The notes under the pieces were generated by a model. The model saw nothing but the letters and a program-made list of their open reading frames with translations, was not told the origin of the DNA and ran no database searches. Source: Candidatus Faecalibacterium faecipullorum (lineage in GTDB: Bacteria; Bacillota; Clostridia; Oscillospirales; Ruminococcaceae). From it: a stretch of DNA of 9,280 nt. The stretch lies in assembly GCA_019118985.1 (NCBI GenBank), contig DWXX01000084.1:1-9280 (forward strand), written 5' to 3'. How positions within the stretch are numbered: the stretch's first letter is position 1; every line of letters starts with the position of its first letter. A program made the position numbers and the translations under genes. Below are positions 4,747-9,280 of this stretch, piece by piece.

Positions 4747-6804
4747 ATGAAAGGCTTTTTCTCCGCCATCGTCCGCCATCCGCGGCGGGTGCTGGCCGGG
4801 TACGCCGCGGCGGCGGCGCTCTGCGCCCTGCTGTCGCTTCTGGTCGCGGTCAATTACGACATCAACGACTACCTCCCGCCCGAGTCCCCTTCCACCGTCG
4901 CCATCGAGGTGATGGAGGACGCCTTCTCGGGCGGCATCCCCAACGTGCGGGCCATGGCGCGAGACGTCACCATCCCCGAGGCCCTCGCCCTCAAAGCGCA
5001 GCTTGCCGCCATCGACGGCGTCACCGCCGTCACCTGGCTGGACGACGTCGCCGAGGTCACCGTCCCCCTCGAGATGCAGCCCCCCGCCACCGTCGCCGCC
5101 TACTATAAGGACGGCGCGGCCCTCTTCACCATCACCGTCGCCGACGACAGCCGGGCCGAGGCCGTCGCCGCCATCGAGGCGCTTTTGGGGCCGGAGGGCG
5201 CATTGACCGGGTCGGCGGTCTCCACCGCGGTGGCCACCAACTCCACCGTGTCGGAGGTGGCCCGCATCGCCTTCATCGCGGTGATCTACGTCTTTTTCAT
5301 CCTTGGGCTGACCACCGCCACCTGGGCCGAGCCGCTCCTCATCATGCTGGGTATGGCCGCCGCCATCCTCATCAACAACGGCACCAACCTCATCTTCGGC
5401 GAGATCTCTTTTGTCACCAACGCGGCGGGCAGCATATTGCAGCTGGCCGTCTCGCTGGATTACTCGGTCTTTCTCATCCACCGCTTTGCCGAAGTGCGGG
5501 CCGAGCGCCCCGGCGCCTCCCCCGCCGACTGCATGGTCGAGGCGCTGTGCAAGTCCGCCTCCTCCATCCTGTCCAGCGGACTGACCACCGTCATCGGCTT
5601 TCTGGCCCTCATCCTGATGCAGTTCCAGATCGGCCCCGACCTCGGCCTCGCCCTCGCCAAAGGGGTGGCCATCAGCCTGCTGACCGTCTTTACCTTTGTG
5701 CCGGCCCTTGTCATCACCGCCCTGCCCTGGATGGATAAGACCCGCCACAAGCCCCTGCTGCCCTCCTTTGCCGGGTTCGGGCGGCTGGTCAGCCGCATCA
5801 TGCTGCCGATGGTGGCGGTGCTGGCGATCATCATGGTCCCCTCCTGCCTCGCCTCCGGCTCGAATGAATACTACTACGGCGCCGGCCACATGTTCGGCGA
5901 GGACACCAGGCTCGGGCAGGACACCGCCGCCATCGACGCCGTCTTTGGGCAGAGCGACACCTACGTCCTCCTCGTCCCCGCCGGGGACACCGCCACCCAA
6001 AGCGAGCTTTCGGCCGCGCTGCGCGCCCTGCCGCAGGTCACCGGCATCATCTCCTATGTCGACACCGCCGGGGCTGAGATCCCGCCCGGCTACCTCGACG
6101 ACGCCACCCTTGCGCAGCTTGTCTCGGACGGCTGCACCCGGATGGTGGTCTCGGCGGCCGCCGACTTTGAGGGGGACGCCGCCTTCGCCCTGGTCGAGCA
6201 GGTGCGCGCCATCGCCGAGCGGTACTACCCCGGCAGCTGGTACCTCGCCGGGCAGGGCGTCAGCACCTACGACCTGATGGACACCATCACCGACGATATG
6301 GCCAAGGTCAACTTTGTGGCCATCGCGGCGGTCTTTCTGGTGCTGCTGGTGCTGGAGCGGAACCTGATCCTGCCCATCGTCCTGGTGCTGTCCATCGAGA
6401 CGGCCATCTGGTTCAACCTCGCCATCCCCTACTTTGCAGGGACGGTGGTGTTCTACATCGCCTACCTCATCATCAGCTCGGTGCAGCTGGGGGCGACGGT
6501 GGACTACGCCATCCTCTTCTCCGACCGCTACCGCGAGTACCGCCAGACCCTCGGCAAAAAGCCGGCCATCGCCGCCACCGTGGCCACCGTCACCGTCTCG
6601 GTCCTCACCACCGGCAGCGGCCTGGCGGTGGTGGGCTTCCTGATGGGGGCCATCTCCACCAATCAGCTGCTGGCGCAGCTGGGCAACTTTTTGGGGGTGG
6701 GCAGCCTTGCCTCCCTCTCCATCGTCCTGCTCGCTCTGCCCGGCATCCTCTATCTCATCGACCCGCTCATCGTCAAGCGGCCGTCCGCCCCAAAGGAGGT
6801 CTGA
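4747..6804 (+). CDS. MMPL/RND family transporter
   Basis: 685 residues forming an inner-membrane exporter of the RND superfamily, MMPL branch, normally driven by the proton gradient. The layout is the classic two-fold repeat: TM1 about 15-34, an outer domain 35-170, TM2-6 about 171-325, TM7 about 350-368, a second outer domain 370-518, TM8-12 about 520-672. Each half carries the Asp-Tyr pair of the proton relay: LDYSVFLIHRF with D238-Y239 and VDYAILFSDRYREY with D586-Y587. The ATG at 4747 follows AAAGGAG (4733-4739) at seven bases; the frame stays open to 4627 upstream, but that part has no ribosome binding site and covers the promoter. The next gene begins eight bases downstream and its ribosome binding site lies within this gene's last codons. 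The substrate is unknown; relatives move lipids, peptides or drugs. Confidence 0.93.
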   Translation: MKGFFSAIVRHPRRVLAGYAAAAALCALLSLLVAVNYDINDYLPPESPSTVAIEVMEDAFSGGIPNVRAMARDVTIPEALALKAQLAAIDGVTAVTWLDDVAEVTVPLEMQPPATVAAYYKDGAALFTITVADDSRAEAVAAIEALLGPEGALTGSAVSTAVATNSTVSEVARIAFIAVIYVFFILGLTTATWAEPLLIMLGMAAAILINNGTNLIFGEISFVTNAAGSILQLAVSLDYSVFLIHRFAEVRAERPGASPADCMVEALCKSASSILSSGLTTVIGFLALILMQFQIGPDLGLALAKGVAISLLTVFTFVPALVITALPWMDKTRHKPLLPSFAGFGRLVSRIMLPMVAVLAIIMVPSCLASGSNEYYYGAGHMFGEDTRLGQDTAAIDAVFGQSDTYVLLVPAGDTATQSELSAALRALPQVTGIISYVDTAGAEIPPGYLDDATLAQLVSDGCTRMVVSAAADFEGDAAFALVEQVRAIAERYYPGSWYLAGQGVSTYDLMDTITDDMAKVNFVAIAAVFLVLLVLERNLILPIVLVLSIETAIWFNLAIPYFAGTVVFYIAYLIISSVQLGATVDYAILFSDRYREYRQTLGKKPAIAATVATVTVSVLTTGSGLAVVGFLMGAISTNQLLAQLGNFLGVGSLASLSIVLLALPGILYLIDPLIVKRPSAPKEV

Positions 6805-6812
6805 ACACACCC

Positions 6813-8663
6813 ATGAGAACATCCATCCCCCGCCGCGCAGCCGCAGCCGTGCTGGCCGCCGCCGTTTTGCTGGGCGCGGCTCTGCCGGTCCTGGCCTCTG
6901 ACACCTCCCCCCTGCCCGGCTCTGCCGGCGCGCTGGCCGGCGCGGACAGCCCCGCCGCCTCCGAAACGTCTGACACCGCCGCCCCCGACGACACCGTCAA
7001 CGGGCCGGACGCCGCCCCCGACGGGCCCGCCAACACCGCCCCCAAAGAGGAGGTGGTCTACGGCAAGCTCGCCGCCGACGGCTCTGTCGAGCGGCTCTAC
7101 ACCGTCAGCCGGTTTGAAGGCCGCGCCGGCGATGCCATCACCGACTACGGCGACTACACCGCCGTCCGCAACATGACCACCACCGACCCCCTCGTCTATG
7201 CCGACGGGGCGGTCACCTTCACCCCCGCGAACGACGGCCCGGTCTACTACGAGGGGACGATGGACCCCGCCGCCCCCCTGCCCTGGCTGATCGAAGTCCA
7301 CTATATCCTGGACGGGGTCGAGCGGACCGCCGCTGACCTCGCCGGCCGCAGCGGGGCCCTCATCATCCGGATCAACGTCACCCAAAACCCCGCCTGTGAC
7401 GGCGACTGGTTCGACCAGTACGCCCTGCAGACCACCGTCACCCTCGACACCGCCAACGCCTCCAACATCCGGGCGGCGGGGGGCACCATCGCCAGCGTCG
7501 GCAGCCAGCGGCAGATCATCTTCACCCTGCTGCCCGGCCAGACCAGCGAGGTGGAGGTCGCCGCCGACGTCACCGACTTCACCATGCCGGCCATCACCCT
7601 CAACGGCATCCAGCTCAAGCTGAAACTGGACATCGACGGCGTCGCCCTCACCAACCGGCTCAGCCAGCTGACCACCGGCACCGGCCAGCTGGACGAGGGA
7701 GCCGCCGCCCTCAGCGCCGGCATCGCCGCCCTGGAGCAGGGCATCACCCTGCTCAGCGAACAGTCCCCCCTGCTGACCGGCGGGTCGGCCGCCGTCAACG
7801 CCGCTCTGCAGCAGCTGCAGGGGGCCCTCGGCGGCATCTCGGCCTCCAGCGACCAGCTCAACACCCTGCTGGACGCCTCCCGCCAGATCGGCGACGGCAT
7901 CGGCCAGCTGGACGACGGCGTCGCCTTGCTGGAGAGCCAGGTCAGCTACGACGCCTTCAAGGACATCCTCGCCCAGAACGGCCTCGACCTCGACACCCTC
8001 GCTGCCGGCAACGCCCAGGCCATCCTGCTGCTGCAGGGGCTGACCGGCCTGCCCTTCGGCGTCGGGGACCAGATCAGCCAGATCGTCCTGCTGCTGCAGG
8101 GCAACGCCGCCCTCGCGGGGGCGATGCAGCTCTACCTCGACACCGTCGGCCAGGGCATCGGCGCCCTGCGCCAGGGCACCGCCGCCGTGCGGGAGGGCTA
8201 CGCCGCCTTCGACGCCGGCATCCAGTCGATGGCCGTCCTGCTGAGCGGCATGCTGCAGAACCTCGCCCTGCTCTCGGACGCGGTGTCCACCCTCGCGTCG
8301 CAGTACGGCGTCTTTGACACCGGCGTCAACGCCTACACCGCCGGCGTCGAGCAGCTTCTGGCCGGCACCCAGCAGCTGAACGCCGCCTCCCAGCTCCTGG
8401 TGGCGGGGGCCCATCAGCTCTACACCGAGACCAGCAGCATGCAGCTGGACGAGGAGCTGGGCGCCCTGCTGGACACCCTGTCCGCCTCCGAGCCGCCGGT
8501 CTCCTTCGCGTCGGCCCGCAACACCGGTGTCAGCGCCCTGCAGTTCGCCCTGCAGACCGAGCCGGTCGCCCTGGACGCGGCCGCCCTCGCCCAGCCCGCG
8601 CCCGCGCCCGAGCTGACCTTCTTTGAGAAGCTGCTCGACCTGTTCGGCCTGTACAAGGGCTGA
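6813..8663 (+). CDS. Secreted Leu-x-x-Gly heptad-repeat protein, partner of the MMPL transporter
   Basis: 616 residues. A signal peptide (about 1-28; VLA before Ser29) leads into an Ala/Pro/Asp-rich low-complexity linker (30-78). A beta-rich region (about 79-275, beginning KEEVVYGKLAADGSVERLY) follows, then a long helical region (about 282-540) with LxxG heptads: QLTTGTGQLDEGAAALSAG (285-303), IGQLDDG (363-369), IGALRQGTAAVREG (449-462) and VEQLLAG (512-518). This matches the family annotated with XxxLxxG heptad repeats, often encoded next to MMPL genes in Firmicutes; their action is not established. The C-terminus is an amphipathic FFEKLLDLFGLYKG tail, with no membrane anchor seen. The ribosome binding site AAAGGAGGT (6792-6800) is inside the end of the MMPL gene, so the two form one operon. 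It may be an extracytoplasmic adaptor for the transporter. Confidence 0.85.
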   Translation: MRTSIPRRAAAAVLAAAVLLGAALPVLASDTSPLPGSAGALAGADSPAASETSDTAAPDDTVNGPDAAPDGPANTAPKEEVVYGKLAADGSVERLYTVSRFEGRAGDAITDYGDYTAVRNMTTTDPLVYADGAVTFTPANDGPVYYEGTMDPAAPLPWLIEVHYILDGVERTAADLAGRSGALIIRINVTQNPACDGDWFDQYALQTTVTLDTANASNIRAAGGTIASVGSQRQIIFTLLPGQTSEVEVAADVTDFTMPAITLNGIQLKLKLDIDGVALTNRLSQLTTGTGQLDEGAAALSAGIAALEQGITLLSEQSPLLTGGSAAVNAALQQLQGALGGISASSDQLNTLLDASRQIGDGIGQLDDGVALLESQVSYDAFKDILAQNGLDLDTLAAGNAQAILLLQGLTGLPFGVGDQISQIVLLLQGNAALAGAMQLYLDTVGQGIGALRQGTAAVREGYAAFDAGIQSMAVLLSGMLQNLALLSDAVSTLASQYGVFDTGVNAYTAGVEQLLAGTQQLNAASQLLVAGAHQLYTETSSMQLDEELGALLDTLSASEPPVSFASARNTGVSALQFALQTEPVALDAAALAQPAPAPELTFFEKLLDLFGLYKG

Positions 8664-8683
8664 CGGCCGCCCCGCCCCGGCTG

Positions 8684-8730
8684 AAAAGTTCCACTTTTGT
8701 GCGTTTTGTGAAAAGCGGAACTTTTTCTTT
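8684..8730 (+). terminator. Intrinsic terminator of the MMPL operon
   Basis: AAAAGTTCC (8684-8692) pairs with GGAACTTTT (8717-8725). After one mismatch CTTTT (8694-8698) pairs with AAAAG (8711-8715) around a 12-base loop. The T-rich tail TTTTTCTTT (8722-8730) follows. Confidence 0.88.
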
Positions 8731-8768
8731 TGGTGGAAATTGCCCTCCCCACCCGGCGCATTTTGTGC

Positions 8769-8774
8769 TACAAT
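8769..8774 (+). promoter_or_regulatory. -10 element before the S51 peptidase gene
   Basis: TACAAT lies 60 bases before the start codon. No good -35 is found at 16-18 bases; TTGCCC at 8740-8745 would need a 23-base spacer. The expected start would be near 8781. Confidence 0.45.
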
Positions 8775-8806
8775 AGTACCGCCGTACAGTCGTACCGGTA
8801 TTTTTT
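8775..8806 (+). terminator. Hairpin with a U6 tail overlapping the S51 transcription start
   Basis: TACCG (8777-8781) pairs with CGGTA (8796-8800), and GTAC (8784-8787) pairs with GTAC (8792-8795) around an AGTC loop, with a two-base bulge; TTTTTT (8801-8806) follows. It could be a second terminator for RNA arriving from the MMPL operon or an attenuator in the leader. A transcript starting near 8781 would lack most of the 5' arm. Confidence 0.5.
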
Positions 8807-8834
8807 GTGTCTGGCCATGAAAGAGGAACTCCCT

Positions 8835-9280
8835 ATGACCCTTTTTTTGACAAGCAGCCCCACCGGCTGCCCCTTTGAGCCCGGCCCCGAGACCCCCGCT
8901 CTGGACCGCAAGAATTCCTTCATCGAAAAGCTCCGCGCCGCCTGGCCCGAAGAGCCCCCCGAGGGCCTGCTGCTCGCAGCCGACCCCGAAGCCCACGCCG
9001 CCAACGACGAGGCCTGCGCCTTCTTTGCCGGCTGCCTGGCCCGTGCGGGGCTGCCCCTGGACGGCAAACTGACCGCCTGCGACAGCCGCAACCAGGAGGA
9101 GATCGGGGAGCTGCTGGCCCGCTGCAACTTCCTGATCCTCAGCGGCGGGCACGTCCCCACCCAGAACCGCTTCTTCTCCGAGATCGGCCTGCCCGCCCTG
9201 ATGCAGAGCTACGAGGGCCTGGTGCTGGCCATCAGCGCCGGCTCGATGAACGCCGCCCGCATCGTCTACGCCCAGCCCGA
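8835..9280 (+). CDS. Peptidase S51 family protein, dipeptidase E-like (partial, 3' end outside window)
   Basis: 148 complete codons are visible before the right edge. The family is a serine-peptidase branch of the class I glutamine amidotransferase-like fold; dipeptidase E removes N-terminal Asp from dipeptides, and cyanophycinase is a relative. LLLAADPEAHAANDE (45-59) matches the start of the domain, FLILSGGHVPTQNRFF (99-114) is the family's Gly-Gly strand-turn with the following Gln-Asn, and LAISAGSMNAAR (131-142) is the nucleophile elbow with Ser134 as the likely catalytic Ser. The catalytic His would lie beyond the edge. AGAGGAA (8822-8828) supports the ATG at 8835; an in-frame ATG at 8817 would add six residues but has no ribosome binding site. 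Substrate specificity cannot be judged from the fragment. Confidence 0.88.
   Translation, partial: MTLFLTSSPTGCPFEPGPETPALDRKNSFIEKLRAAWPEEPPEGLLLAADPEAHAANDEACAFFAGCLARAGLPLDGKLTACDSRNQEEIGELLARCNFLILSGGHVPTQNRFFSEIGLPALMQSYEGLVLAISAGSMNAARIVYAQP

Noticed and set aside
4678..6822. Long minus-strand open frame (714 codons) across the MMPL gene
   Set aside because: It is the mirror of a GC-rich coding frame: Gly/Asp/Gln/His-rich low-complexity translation, no ribosome binding site, no recognisable domain, while the plus strand has clear MMPL motifs.
6750..9152. Very long minus-strand open frame (800 codons) across the heptad-repeat and S51 genes
   Set aside because: It crosses two plus-strand genes, a terminator and a promoter, and its composition is low-complexity Gly/Val/Gln. 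This is an artefact of third-position GC bias.

Overview
The window looks like chromosomal DNA of a GC-rich Firmicute, probably a gut clostridium of the Oscillospirales/Ruminococcaceae type (Subdoligranulum-, Gemmiger- or Faecalibacterium-like). That placement is inferred from three things: very GC-rich genes that nearly always use C or G in the third codon position, strong AAAGGAG-type ribosome binding sites, and Gram-positive style intrinsic terminators and sigma-A promoters. No ribosomal or phylogenetic marker is present. There is no phage, insertion sequence, CRISPR array, tRNA or rRNA.

Layout. (1) 1-139: the first ten codons of a minus-strand gene that runs off the left edge, with a very strong promoter whose spacer holds a run of nine Gs and a stem-loop at the predicted 5' end of the mRNA. 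(2) 140-512: gene-free; first a T/G-rich stretch, then a GC-rich stretch with small palindromes. (3) 513-1543: a consensus promoter, a ketopantoate reductase family gene and a terminator. (4) 1569-3100: a two-gene operon of a secreted DUF4097 beta-repeat protein and a histidine-phosphatase (phosphoglycerate mutase-like) enzyme, closed by a bidirectional terminator. (5) 3116-3732, minus strand: a small DUF4160-DUF2442 pair with its own promoter and a palindrome over it, of different base composition. (6) 3743-4633, minus strand: purine nucleoside phosphorylase with its own promoter. (7) 4704-8730: a divergent operon of an MMPL/RND membrane transporter and a secreted protein with Leu-x-x-Gly heptad repeats, ending in a long terminator. 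(8) 8769-9280: the 5' part of a peptidase S51 (dipeptidase E-like) gene, cut by the right edge.

How the parts work together. The window mixes housekeeping metabolism (purine salvage, an NADPH-dependent reductase, a phosphatase, a dipeptidase-like enzyme) with two cell-envelope units (DUF4097 protein; MMPL plus heptad-repeat protein). I do not see an obviously new multi-gene system. The most interesting signals are the G9 tract inside an otherwise near-ideal promoter, which is a candidate for phase variation by slippage; the compact DUF4160-DUF2442 module with a palindromic promoter, which resembles toxin-antitoxin architecture; and the tightly coupled MMPL/heptad-repeat pair of unknown substrate.
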